Both the position numbers and the translations under genes were made by a program. Below, in pieces: positions 10,335 to 21,690 of a stretch of DNA of 31,533 nucleotides. The DNA is from Sperchopsis tessellata (taxonomy: Eukaryota > Arthropoda > Insecta > Coleoptera > Hydrophilidae). Position 1 is the stretch's first letter. Each line of letters starts with the position of its first letter. The DNA is taken from assembly GCA_033557685.1 (NCBI GenBank), contig JAWQRN010000316.1, positions 1 to 31,533 of the forward strand, written 5' to 3'. Under the pieces are notes generated by a model. That model was not told the origin of the DNA. It saw only the letters and a program-made list of their open reading frames with translations, and made no database searches.

Positions 10335-11644
10335 CTACAATGAGATGGTGCTGTTAGACTAGTCCATACAAAATACATATAAAAAATTCTCAAAAATTGT
10401 AATTATATTGCTTTCTTATATTTCCATTCAACATTATCATTATTCATTCGTTATGAACTATGTATTCCAGAGAAGAACACAATATTAAAATCTTAAATCT
10501 CAGTATCATCGGTTAATAAAAAGTGTTTTCGTAATCGTTCAAATAATGTATCAGGGGACAAAATGATTCAAACTTGTTTAAAATTATTTTTGTTGAAGAA
10601 TCTGGTAATTAAAATAACTTATTGCTAGCTTCATGATATAAAATAATCACTAAGTGCACTTCATTAACAATCTCCACCATCCATCAGTGAGAGCTAAAAG
10701 CTGCTAGAGATAATTATATTTGACATTCGTTTCGGAACAGCTGGAATTTATCAATGGTAACTTAGTCTGAGATGTTTCAGATATCACACCATCACTTATA
10801 TTTTGAACTATATGATGGAATTATGGTAGAGTTTCTCAAGCTGGCCCATGAGTAACTTAATAATATATTTCGAAAGTTATTTACATCACAATCGAAACTG
10901 AGACACCGGCAACTTGGAACAATGCTGTGCTCATCCGGGCCTGTTGAAAAGTTAGAAAGGTTACTGACCAGTTTGCCTCCTTCCAGTGTTCTATAGATCT
11001 TGTCAAAAATCATTACTAACAGACTGTGCGACTGTACAAAAACCAAAAACCTCCAAATTAAAAGAAGAGTACATCAAGCAGACACAATGTCACCAATTTT
11101 TCAATAAGGTTCACCATGAATGCTGAAATTTTGTTTTGTTTCTATTTAGTGTATATGTTCGAGGTCTTTCGTTTGCATCCTGTTTGGGCTCCCTGCTGCA
11201 TTTGACTTTCATTAATTTGTTTCCTTTATACTAAATATCTTTTGTGTGCTAAAAATATAGCTGAAATGTGTAATATGAAGTCTGACTTAGATAGGTTAGT
11301 GGAATATTATAATGCAAACAAGTTCCCATTTAATTAAATAAAAATGTGTGCAAATAATTGTTTCATTTTCAGATCTATAAGTAAAATTTGAGAAATTAAA
11401 AAAAAGATAATAAAAAAAGTGTTTACGATAATGGTTCAATCAATAATATATAGACTCTGATGAAAAACAAAATGATACTAGTGGCATAATTGAAACCTCA
11501 TCTTCTATTACGTGTGTAAATACGAAACCCATCAATGATGATTTGCTCAACAAGGTCAGGAGTAGTCCTGAACGATTATGAAATTTTACAATCAATTACT
11601 TTAAAATAATCGATTATATTGATTAATCGATTATATTGGTAAAT

Positions 11645-11923
11645 CGATTAATCAAAAAAATCGATTAATCAAGTAATCTATGATTGATTAGTGAAATATT
11701 CTATGATCGATTAATCAAATAATCTATGATAGATTACTCAAATAATCGATGATCGATTACTCAAATACTCGATCATCGATTAATCAAATAATCGATTAAT
11801 CAAATAATCGATCATAGATTAATCAAATATTCGATCATCAATTAATCAAATAATCGATCATCGATTTATCCAATAATCGTTCATCGATTAATTAAAAAAT
11901 CGATCATCGATTAATCAATTAAT
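11645..11923 (+). repeat. Tandem array of a 23-bp unit
   Basis: Units begin at 11678, 11701, 11724, 11747, 11770, 11809, 11832, 11855, 11878 and 11901. The consensus is roughly CGATCATCGATTAATCAAAT plus AAT. Shorter 16-17 bp units at 11645, 11662 and 11793 lack about seven bases. Point differences are scattered, so the array is old. The core is itself nearly palindromic (ATCGATTAATC). Confidence 0.85.
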
Positions 11924-13048
11924 CGATTATTTAAATTATTTTATAAAATGTAAATTTAAAATTGATTTCCTTTTTTATTGTATACAAGTAGATACTTTTG
12001 TTCTTCTTGAAACAAAAGGTTCTACTTTATAAAATTTGTTTTATATTTTGCATTATTTAACTGTCTAAATTGTAAATTTCGAAGTAAATTTTCAAGTAAG
12101 AGAATCTTATCAATATTTTTTTCTGCATATTTTACGTTTCGAAGTATTTGAACTAATGTTGTTACATTAGAGCCTTCATGTACGCGAGTTGTATGTACCC
12201 GAATTTAAATTTGCGAGAATTATTTTTAGTTACAGATATTCTTTTAACTCAAAGAAAATTCATATATATTTATACTACATAATTAATTTAGCCATTATAT
12301 GTGCTACAAATCATAAATTCCGTTTAGAAGTATGTTACGAAATTACAGTAGATTAATAAATACATTTCAAACTTGTTGAACCTGAAAAACATAACCGTAT
12401 AATAGTAATAGAATTAAAACAACTAGAATGTACTGCAATTTTTAAGTAAACAAACTGGTTTAATGAAAACTGTTATTTTTATTTGTAATAGGTATTTCAT
12501 GCAATTTATAGTAATATTTGAACTTCGAATAAGACTTGTTTAGAAGTTATATGAAATATATATTGAAACCTAACTCCGTACTTCCATTGATATTTAATTT
12601 AACCTGTTTATAGGATTTAAATGTACACGTATGATAAATGCACATGGTCTGACCACAAAAAATAATATCAGTCAATTAATGATAGTTAAAACCTTCAGAT
12701 TTGTAGGACATAAAAGAGGGTCGGTTTGATTTTTGCGACATATCAGACACATAAATATTATGTAATATTATATTATGAACGAAATTAAAAATTTGTGTAA
12801 AACTCAAAGTAGTAATTGTAATCTGTGTAGTTAATTAAATTACACTAAAGTGTGTTCTTAAATTTGTTTATTTATTCCGATTTACGATGAGTACATAAGC
12901 ATTCATAATTAAGAATAATTTATTTTACCGTAAACAACAATTTTTGACTATATGTCGTTAAATTGAAAATGGTTCTGTGAAAGTAAACTGTAACTACATA
13001 AGTAACTATTTTATAAACTAACTAATTTATCAATTTTTTTAACATATG

Positions 13049-13094
13049 CGATCATTGATTAATAAAATAATCGATCACCGATTTATCAAATAAT
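13049..13094 (+). repeat. Two distal copies of the same 23-bp unit
   Basis: CGATCATTGATTAATAAAAT plus AAT (13049-13071) and CGATCACCGATTTATCAAAT plus AAT (13072-13094) match the unit of the array at 11645-11923 in the same orientation. A partial third copy follows. They sit just inside the right terminus of the element. Confidence 0.75.
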
Positions 13095-15519
13095 CGGTCA
13101 CCAAATTTTTTCTTCTATATAATCATACATCGATTAATCGATTATTTTATCGATTAATCTAAAATAATTGCCAGTATTAATTAGGAGGCGAATTGGAATC
13201 ACTAGAAGAGGTGACGATCAAATCTAGACGCCTGTCATTAGGGCGTGATAAATCACCTATACTCTTATCATCAAAATATTGTTGTGTTATCTTATATTGT
13301 CGTAAATAGAGCTCTATATTTTTCAAGGTGAAAATGAAAAATATTGTTCTTGTATGTAACATTGAGGTGTTTATTGATTCCATGATCACGCAGTCATATA
13401 TGATTGGTCCACATGTATGTATACCTTTCAAGAATGAACAATAGTAATAGTGGAATAAACAAGCAGTAAAAACGACGCCCAGATTTTTCATCTGACTTTT
13501 GATGATTACTGCTTAATGCGAAATAATAAAAATAAAACTGGGTTCAAAATGTACTTCCATAGTTCTTAATGTTAACTGGGATTTAGCATATTAAATTAAA
13601 AAAATAGAAGCGATATCACATTTAGAATCTTGAAAACAATTGTTGAGGAGCGGAATTTTATCCTCCAAAACACAACTCAGAGCGTGCAAATATTCCACCA
13701 GTATAATTAGAAAAGTTTGGTTTTAATTTTCTTCGAAATTCATAAAGTGACTATCCACAAATTAAATATTTGTCTTTCAAATCTATCTGATATTTTTATT
13801 TAACTTAATATTATAAGACAATCCGGAAGGGCTAACACTTATAAAACTCAATTTAATAAGCAAACATAATTTTTAATGGGATATATTCCTTTCATGTTGA
13901 TTTCACATAACTTCATTCAGTTTGGAAAAATAAGCAATGAATACGTAAATTTATATGTAAATTACATTATACAACACGAAACATATTTATCAATCAAATA
14001 TTTGAATGTACATCAAAATCATCATAACTTTTTTACATTTCTTTACTAACTTAATTTTATAGAGAAATAAAGAATTCAGATATTTTTATAAATATATCCG
14101 AAATTACAATTCTAAGGGGAATCTCCAGTAGCATTCCTATACTCGCATTTGGCGTTCTTTTCATTGCCCCTTTTATGTAAAGGCAAGCTATTGAAACGAT
14201 CCGAGTTCTGGCATGGGGGGTCTATGAATGAACATTTGCAGCAAGTGGAAAATATAAATGGCGTGATCGCCTAGTGAAATATACAAAAATAAGAGCCATA
14301 AAGGACTTTGCGTGTGTAATAACTCTCAAGAACGTTCATGGAGTGGAGAAGAGATGGAATTAAATAACAACACAAGGTGAAGTTTAAGACGTTTTTTGAA
14401 CAAAACACAAAGCCGTAACTGTATGTTAACCCTTCAGGTAAAACACTAATACCTAACAAAATTATTGTTAAATACACAGTTGAAAATTATACAAACAGAA
14501 ATACATTAATACACATGAACTGGTCTACTCGACACTTGCCAACTCGTCAGAAGTTCTTCTGACAGAGAATTACGATTGCGGAACAGCTCATAAGGAGAAT
14601 CCCAACTACAAGGGTGACGAGAACCGATAGAAGAAAGAGACTTCGTGCTTGAATTCAGCACAGAGGTGCACATTTTGATAAAGACATTTTAAAAAGAAAT
14701 TAAGTATATTTGAGCATATTTTTTTCTCTATCTGTACCTCTTATGTCAAGTTCGCAAAGAAGGGCCCTACATGTGCTCTTGTTATGAATAGTTTTTGGGG
14801 AAGTGGGACGACTTTGTTGAACATTTGTACCTCGTTGGATATCTAATAAAACGAAGAAGTTATGAGAATAATTTGTACGCTTAATGTATTAATGCTTTTT
14901 TGATATAAATCGTTGTTTTTGGCTTGGAATTTCATTAGAAATAGAAAAATTTAACAAGTTTTGACCTGTTGTTTCGAAATGTTCTGTGTTTTAGGATATT
15001 TCATTGAGTCAGCTACGTATTAAAATTCAAATTAGTTGAATACGATAGCCAGTTTTTTTAAATTACATTTTAAAATAAAAAATCGGGGGTTTAAAAAAAA
15101 AATTGAAATATCTCTAAACTGGTTCACTTTTGCATAAGACACTGTATTATCTCACCGAAAGTCGTCGAATTACCAGTAAATTTGCATAACTAAGTCATAT
15201 GAAGTACGACTCTGACGAACATAATTTTGCTATTTAATTCTGTGATTTACAAGCATCAACGGCTCTGATATTTAGATATTGTACATGCCTTACGATAAGG
15301 TTTCTCATCGCAGGTTTTGTTTTAAGTTAAATATGTTTGGTGATGATCTATGTAACTGAGTCCTATTTTTGGTCGTCTGCTTTTGTAAGATATCTTATCA
15401 GCTGCTATTAATTATGTTTGCTATATATATCTCAACACGCCCAAGTAATCAGTTCCATAAGAAACAACTGGCAATTTACTGTGTTACCCTTTATAGCTGT
15501 TCTGAGAGAGAATGATTAA

Positions 15520-15582
15520 GGAATTTTAACCCGCGACCTTTCATGGTCTGGCGTCCTCCATCCGTAAAGCCAACACATTCGT
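15520..15582 (-). repeat. tRNA-like SINE head, degenerate
   Basis: The minus strand reads TTGGCTTTACGGATGG, resembling a tRNA A box (TRGCNNAGTGG), then GACGCCAGACCATGAAAGGTC, then CGCGGGTTAAAATTCC, resembling a B box (GGTTCGAATCC). The spacing is that of a tRNA. Mismatches in both boxes and a weak acceptor stem argue against a working tRNA gene. A tRNA-derived SINE remnant is the best reading. Confidence 0.4.
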
Positions 15583-16131
15583 CTTTATGTAACGTAAAGA
15601 ATATGTCCATATAAGAAGAGGCTACGAAGACTGAGTCTACCAACGATTGTGCAAAAATGTAAGCGTATCGATCTGCTTATGTTGTTTTGTGTCTTAAAGG
15701 AACACATTGGATATGACTTAATTATCATTTTTGAATTGAGCTACCATCCTGGACAGTGAGGACATGCGCATAAGTTGAAGGGAGAATTTTTTCTTAGTAA
15801 AATGCGTGATAATTTTTTTTAATAACAGGTTTCTTTACATCTAAAACAGTTTGTCGGAGGATTTGATCGGTGTTTTAAAACGTGGTTTGTAGTAGTATCT
15901 TGTTAGGTTAAAACCAGGATACACTTGTTTTTTTTGGTTAAAACATTCGTTTAATTATTTTATTATAATCACTCTAAGTACTTTTTTTATAGCGCAAGTT
16001 TTACTTCTGTTTATTCTTTCTTTAAATATATATTAATTTTTATATATTTCTTTTTATTAAATTAAAGAAAAAATATGTTATAAACTGGAATACATATTTT
16101 TAAATAAACAAAATCTTGACAAATTACTTAC

Positions 16132-16363
16132 CAAACTAACGACAGCACATGTGGATATCAGTGTGAAGGACACGATAAATATAGCTAGCCTCAGGCATCG
16201 ACTTTCAGCTACAATCTGTCCTGGAGGCGAACACGTTCCTAATTCATCTGTGGGTAATTCAGACAGGGGCCTGGGGCTGCAACAGCCATCCAACCAGCAA
16301 AGGTACACAAATACGATTAGTACGATCAGAGTAGGTGAGAGCGTTCCATACAAGACTATTCCT
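16132..16363 (-). CDS. Ac76E: Adenylyl cyclase exon: membrane helices 8 and 9
   Basis: A 232-bp exon (one base plus 77 codons) has acceptor TTTCAG (16364-16365) and donor TTG|GTAAGT (16126-16131). GIVLYGTLSPTLIVLIVFVY forms helix 8. A Cys/Pro-rich loop (DGCCSPRPLSEL...GTCSPPG) follows, then helix 9 (CLRLAIFIVSFTLISTCAVV). A second AG two bases downstream could also serve as acceptor. The chosen site makes the one-base phase that exon 26720-26887 requires, giving AA|A (Lys). Intron 10335-16131 separates it from the next exon. Confidence 0.88.
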
Positions 16364-16744
16364 CTGAAACAAGAAAAATACATTTATTCTACAGTTTGAA
16401 CACAAATTAATTATTTTTTTGTAGCCTTCCATTTTAATTGCTTGTTTTTGCCATCAAGAGGTTTTGATGAAACAAACTTTAATAGAAATAATATAAATAA
16501 AAAGCTTTTGAGGAATAGTTAAGTTTCATGAAATGTAAAGATGACACAGGTCAAACAAAAAAATATATGTGTAAACAAAAAATAATTGCAATATACCACT
16601 CACAGCTCTTTAATATATGATTCAAGTCACATACATGTTAAACATAGACATTACAACAATACATGATCACCGCAGCCGTCCGTGGGGCAATGCAAAAAAT
16701 ATGTTATAAAAAGATTACTTGTCAAACAATTCTTAATGATGATA

Positions 16745-17090
16745 CTAAATCCGAGTACCTGGAATAGTCAGGTATGTTTCGATGTACAAACAGAAGACAA
16801 AGGTATATGTAAGGCAGAGGAGTGTTATTATTCTCAAGATTTTTAATATATTCCTACAATCATATCTATAAGGAGCACTATAGTTGCCCTTGATGCCCTT
16901 ACCTGTAGAGCAAATCATTTTCTAGCAGTAGCAGAGTGACCCAAGCCAATATTGCACTCCCCTAGTGAGAATATAAGGTAGAAAGTATGCCACCCTAAAT
17001 GGCTTGGACGATACTGATGTTTTAAGTCGTCTTTGAAAAAATATGGCACTGATGAGTTTTTTCGTTGTTGCTTCCACATAAACATCCTAA
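16745..17090 (-). pseudogene. jockey/CR1-like reverse transcriptase, C-terminal remnant
   Basis: The minus strand gives NSSVPYFFKDDLKHQY, then in a second frame VAYFLPYI...GVQYWLGS, then YRYDCRNILKILRIITLLCL. These resemble the segments after the polymerase core of jockey/CR1-type elements (SSA.YFLRRLK, LR.AYFS...YGIQYWG, YR.SCRNIFK.LGILTLPSL). Frameshifts and stops break it. It continues the element whose catalytic part lies at 17731-18085, on the other side of the foldback insertion. Confidence 0.65.
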
Positions 17091-17721
17091 GTAGCGCTGG
17101 GTCGAACTCGCATTTTAGTATCAATCGTCAAGTCCAAAAAATGATCAAAAAATATTATTTGATTGAAATCAATCTTTGATTGAAGATGAATTTTTGATAA
17201 AGATGGATCTTTGATCGAGATCGATTTTTGCTCAAGATCGATCTTTGTCAAAATCAATTTTTGGACCGATCAATTTTTGGTCATGATTGATCTTTTATCA
17301 ACAACGGTTTTTCATTACTGAAATGTAATCGGTAATTTGTATTTATTTATTTATATTTTGTGTCGACCTAAACTACTATAGACTGCCATTATTATTATAG
17401 GTTTATAAAATAAAAATAATAGTATTTGTGGATTTTGATTAACGTAAAAACATTAAATTGGTATATTTAATGTCTTGGTGACCAAATCAGTGTAAAATAA
17501 GCTAAGTTAAATAACAAAAAAAACTTAAAAATAAATAAATACAAATTCCCGATTACTTTCCAGTAACGAAAAATCAATATTGATCAAAAATCGATCTTGA
17601 TCAAATATCGATCTTGATCAAAGAGCGATCTTCAATCAATGAACGATCTTCAATCAATCGATTTTGCCTTATTCTAAGATCGATATTGAATCAGACCTCG
17701 AACTTAATCGATCTCGCCACC
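17091..17721. mobile_element. Foldback-type element with 17-bp subrepeat arms
   Basis: The left arm (about 17130-17352) and right arm (about 17525-17700) are inverted copies. The inner matched stretch is TGTAATCGGTAATTTGTATT on the left against the reverse complement of the segment at 17541-17565. Both arms consist of 16-18 bp units such as GATCAAAAATCGATCTT, GATCAAATATCGATCTT and GATCAAAGAGCGATCTT on the right. The 170-bp centre is non-coding. Flanking CATCCTAA (17083-17090) and CATTCCTAA (17722-17730) look like an 8-9 bp target duplication. Drosophila FB elements have this architecture and 9-bp duplications. Confidence 0.75.
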
Positions 17722-17730
17722 CATTCCTAA

Positions 17731-18085
17731 TGCTAAGTTAATGTAGTGTCTATATTTACACCTAAGAATAAAATGCACTTTCTGTATCTTTGCCTAATTT
17801 TTTGTTTGCAAACCACCTCTTGCTATATTAATGGTTTTATTATCCCTCCCATTTAAATATTTAAGGTATTACGCAAAATCTGCAAGTATGGCATTATTCG
17901 TAAATAAAAATATACTAGAGAAAATTACAATTGGTAAATTATTAATAAAAGTAATAAAGAGACTAGGACTCAATATAGAGCCTTGAGGTACCCCAGAATT
18001 AAGTGGCAACAAGTCTGACTTGCAGTCATCAACCGTCCCAAACTGTCACCTACCGTGCAGGTGAAAACTAAAAGATGTCCTACAA
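17731..18085 (-). pseudogene. jockey/CR1-like reverse transcriptase, catalytic fragment
   Basis: The minus strand reads CKSDLLPLNSGVPQGSILSP, SLFITFINNLP, then LFTNNAILAD (a decayed (F/Y)ADD box), KRWFANKKL and FLGVNIDTTLT. These are reverse-transcriptase motifs of jockey/CR1-type non-LTR elements in the right order. The catalytic Asp pair is mutated (ADD to TNN), and there are stops and frameshifts. It ends where the foldback element begins and is cut upstream by the RTE-like fragment at 18095. Confidence 0.8.
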
Positions 18086-18094
18086 ATACTATAT

Positions 18095-18990
18095 AATAGA
18101 CGAATTCCATACAATATAATTAAGACTATAGAGAACATGTATGCAGGTAACGAAGTACAGGAAAAATTAGACTAAGGACTTACCGGACCAATATCAGTTG
18201 GTAGCGGTATTCGCTAGAGGGAGTCACTTCTCTTCAACATCATAATGGACGAAAATATACAAAAGGTTCGATCATTGAGAGGATACAAAATGGGAGATAT
18301 AAAGGTTAAAATTTTGTGGTACGCCGACGATGCCGTGCTCATTGCAGTGAGTGAGGACGGCTTACAAAGGCTCGTATACTCGTTCAATTGTACAGCTAAA
18401 TCCTTTAACATGATAATATATTCCACTAAAACAAAGGGTATAACTACATCAAAAATACCCTTGAGATGCAAACTTGAGGTCGATGGAGAGGTTATCCAAC
18501 AGGAAATTAAATTAAAATATCTCGGTATAGATCTTTTGGGCTTTGACGATGTGGAAGCAGAGGTGAGAGAACAAATGACGAAAGCAACAAGGATTTCAGG
18601 ATGTCTGAATAATACAATATGATGCAACAAAAACTTTGGAATTGAGGCCAAGTCTAGAATTTATAAAACAACAAACATACCTACATACACCGCAGAGACC
18701 AGATCAGAAATATCAAAAACTAAGAGACTGCTAGAAATAGCGGAAATGAATGTGTTGCGCAGGATTGCAAGTAAAATAGTTTTACACAGGGAGAGAAATG
18801 AGAAAATAAGGGAAACGTGCAGAGTAGACGACGTTAATGGTGGGTTAGCAGGCAGAAATAAATAATGGAATTAACACATCGATAGGTTGGACGTCCTCGA
18901 AAAAGATGGGGCGACAACCTCATTGTAGAGCAATAGGCAAGTGGACGAAGAATAAAGAGGCGAATCGCCTAAAGTTAAGAAGGAATAAGA
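18095..18990 (+). mobile_element. RTE-like non-LTR retrotransposon fragment, 5'-truncated
   Basis: The plus strand begins IPYNIIKTIENMYAGNEVQE, passes LTGPISVGSGI and FNIIMDENIQKV, and has an intact YADD box within VKILWYADDAVLIAVSEDGL. The longest open part is 18245-18622, ending EVREQMTKATRISGCLNNTI. After its stop the frame continues as AKSRIYKTTN, YTAETRSEISKTKRLLEIAE, MNVLRRIASK, and then decays. It ends in an AAG-rich tail near 18990. The polymerase C-terminus differs from the copy at 40-345 but belongs to the same broad type. Stops at 18173 and 18622 make it non-functional. Confidence 0.85.
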
Positions 18991-19009
18991 AGAAGGTATA
19001 ACTAGAAGC

Positions 19010-19905
19010 TTCCTAAAGTAATTTACATTTCCAACAAGATGTCTAGGGCACAGTAGAGGATCCCGAAAATCCTGAAAGACGCTTAAAGTAATATTAACAA
19101 AATGCTCATTAAAATCCTCTGGAGTTAAAGATATGTCATGGCTATTGTATTTAGAAGGTCTATTTACATTGATAACAATTCATATAGATCACTGTAACTA
19201 ACGAAAAGTAGCAGTGATCCTCTATCCCAGTATTGTAGCCCATTTAAGTTTTTGAAATCTCTCAGAGCATCAGTAGGATATTTGGAAAGAAAACCATTCA
19301 AACGTTTGGGCAATCCCCTCATACATTTTAATCAACATCAAACTATCTAAACGCAAAACTCAATCCCTTCCTTGATTTTAGAACACTCAAAGAAAATGAA
19401 ATATTGAAAGCCTCAACTAAAGCACTTATCCAAAGTTTCGCTCATCGAATCGCACAACCCTTGTAGTTCAGTCTCATAATGCCTATGAAAGGTAGACTTC
19501 TCTCTTGTGTAATAGGACTATATAGCCTAGTAAGTAATGGGAAAAACGAAATTTTATTTTCAATTATCGGAAAGTTCAGTTTCCACTTTCTCGGAACTAA
19601 CACTTGGCAGGTCACAGTTGATAAATACATTGTCCATATAGTTGATAGATTTCGTTCTGAAGTTGATAGAAAGCAATTGATCGTAAGTTTTTAGCAAATC
19701 ATATGATACTAAGGCATTCCTATCAATCAAGTTATACGTTATGTTACAATCCCCAGTAAGAACAATAAATTTTGTCGGGTCAAGTCTGTTTTTGAATTTG
19801 TCAAGTATGTTTAAAAATACATCAAAATTACTTCTGGCAGAAATATTAAACCCACGAATGTCAACAACCTCACAGTGCAACCCCTGGAAGAGGGCATTAA
19901 TGCTG
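19010..19905 (-). pseudogene. jockey/CR1-like endonuclease domain and linker, broken
   Basis: The minus strand holds the second half of an AP-type endonuclease at 19560-19880: HCEVVDIRGFNI, NILDKFKNRLDPTKFIVLTG, GDCNITYN, LLKTYDQLLSINF and YMDNVFIN. These match the ..LIICGDFNI..., LL.SYNL, LDNVFTN pattern. Further on are PEDFNEHFVNI and NVNYFRKLL (about 19010-19130), the usual linker before the reverse transcriptase. In the GDFN motif the Phe is Cys. About 150-200 residues expected before the catalytic fragment at 17731-18085 are missing, where the RTE-like element sits. Confidence 0.75.
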
Positions 19906-21384
19906 TCTAGTGGCTTACTTGAATTAATTGGAATATTAGGTGTTGGTGTTTATTTGGCCAGAAGAATCAAAATGTTGATTATGGTTATGTTTTACATCGA
20001 AGGGCCTAGTGAACTGTACATATAATGGCGTGGATTCTGTCTCTTGTAAATAAGAGTACATTTCTTGTATATGAAATAAATAAGTGTTTTCGCTTACTTA
20101 AATTTCAGCTACAGAAGTATGTGTGTGCGCTTTTCTTCTAGTGCATAGCATTAGGGAAGTTGTAGAATAAATACAGCTGGAGTGAAAGGATGGAATTAAA
20201 AGTATTCACACACTGTCTTATTTTACACAATTAATTATTTTGTAAAGTATGTACACTTATATAATTAATTTCACGTACTTGAACTCTAAGAAACTTATCG
20301 AAAGTTTCATGAATTTTTATTATTCTACAGTGTAAATTAAAAATACTTAGATACTATTAGATAGTATATAAACTGTTCGTTTGAAGAATATAAGATATAC
20401 TGTGGTATAGCGTGGTCATAAAAAGACAGATTGTAGTTTTGCCAAAAAGTAAGCCCAAACACCTGTTAAAACTATTAGGCTTACTCCATTTGGCTGGGAT
20501 TTTCCAGAAAAATAATGCTTGATCTGGAGTCTAAACAAAGTAGCAACATTTAGGTTACACAATACACATATATAAAGGGGTGGTTGCTGATAAATAAGTA
20601 TTAAAGCACTACAGGACCTACCGCAAAAACTATGACTAACGATTTCAATACTTTCATCCCCAGAAGACAATTATAAAAAATTGCTAGTCTATAAAAAGTT
20701 ATCAACCTAAGAAGTTATGCGTTGAGAAATCTCGTGTGGCACTCTCGATTTAAACCAGTATTAACGTTTAAAACACTCTAATGATTACTAAGTTTCTTGA
20801 ACATGTCTACAATATCAGTACTGCTCACGTTTATTGCATATATAAATTCATTCAAATACAGCCTGATGTAAATGCACTTGTTTATTAATGTTTCTTGAGA
20901 CTTCATTGGGAAATTTGGGTAATCACTATTAGATACCGCCAGCATAACAACATAATAATTAAATTAATGGGAAGAAGTTGAAGTTGACCATATTCAAATA
21001 ATGTTCGTGGATGGATGTTATCTTGGCACAACAAATAAAACTACGATATCAATTTATTAACGTTTTCAAAATTATAATTTTATCTTCAGATCACTACTGC
21101 AACAAGAGATCGCATTATAAAAGGTACATGAATGTGTAAAATAAAAGAAACTTACAATGAACACGTAAACACGTCCTGTCAAATGGTAAAATTGAACAAT
21201 ATCAAAATATAAACCATTATAAAGATCACCGCAAATGCGGGAATATACAAATTTAAGATGATCAACTATAGAAATAAAAATTTAATGCATATTACTTGTT
21301 GTAAAACATTTAAAAAAACCTGGAAATATGTAAAAGGTAAATAGGCTTGGCAGATAAAAGACGAATAAATCCAATAAGAGACAA

Positions 21385-21690
21385 TTAACAAATTAACAAA
21401 CTAACTAAATTGGGGAACAAAACTAGTCCACGATTAAAATCAAAATTCAAAACAAAAGCTAAGACGTAAAATACTTTAAAATATATAAAACTCAAAGGAA
21501 AAAACAGACAAAATATAAACAAAAATGGGGAATAAAAACTCACGGACGTGTCCAAATAGAAAAAAATTAAATAAATGAATAAATAAAGTATATAACAAGT
21601 AAATGTAAATGACAAACCAATATAACAATATATGCAAACATAGAAATAAATGAAGTGGAAGGGGAGTGTTACAGCTTCAGGCCCTTACAA
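21385..21690 (-). other. Probable 3' non-coding part of the adjacent Penelope-like fragment
   Basis: On the minus strand this follows the end of the Penelope-like GIY-YIG reading frame. It is T-rich, with an open but low-complexity frame (Phe/Leu/Ile-rich) that I take as chance. No further domain is visible. Confidence 0.4.

Larger units (their letters stand above)
11593..13170. mobile_element. Non-autonomous element with 23-bp subrepeat arms (foldback-like)
   Basis: The left end (CAATTACTTTAAAATAATCG) and the reverse complement of the right end (CAATTATTTTAGATTAATCG) match as terminal inverted repeats rich in the palindrome ATCGATTAATCGAT. Inside each end lie copies of a 23-bp unit: a long array on the left (11645-11923) and a short one on the right (13049-13094). 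The roughly 1.1 kb centre has no open frame of note. I could not find a convincing target-site duplication, so the superfamily is unassigned. Confidence 0.6.
10335..16131 (-). other. Intron of the adenylyl cyclase gene (about 5.8 kb)
   Basis: It separates the exon for helices 8-9 from the extracellular-loop exon. It holds the subrepeat element at 11593-13170 and the tRNA-like remnant at about 15520-15582. Elsewhere (10340-11590, 13171-15519, 15583-16131) I see AT-rich sequence. The longest open frame there, 104 codons on the minus strand at 13177-13491, resembles no family I know. Confidence 0.8.

Noticed and set aside
10792..11046. 84-codon minus-strand frame in the intron beside the glycosylated-loop exon
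   Set aside because: No conserved motif. The exon phases on either side are already satisfied without it.
13177..13491. 104-codon minus-strand open frame
   Set aside because: No recognisable domain. Composition fits a chance frame in AT-rich intron sequence, and it begins at the edge of the 23-bp-repeat element.
16151..16399. Plus-strand open frame of 82 codons
   Set aside because: Antisense of the adenylyl cyclase exon 16132-16363.
18214..18651. 145-codon minus-strand open frame
   Set aside because: It is the antisense shadow of the RTE-like reverse transcriptase at 18245-18622.
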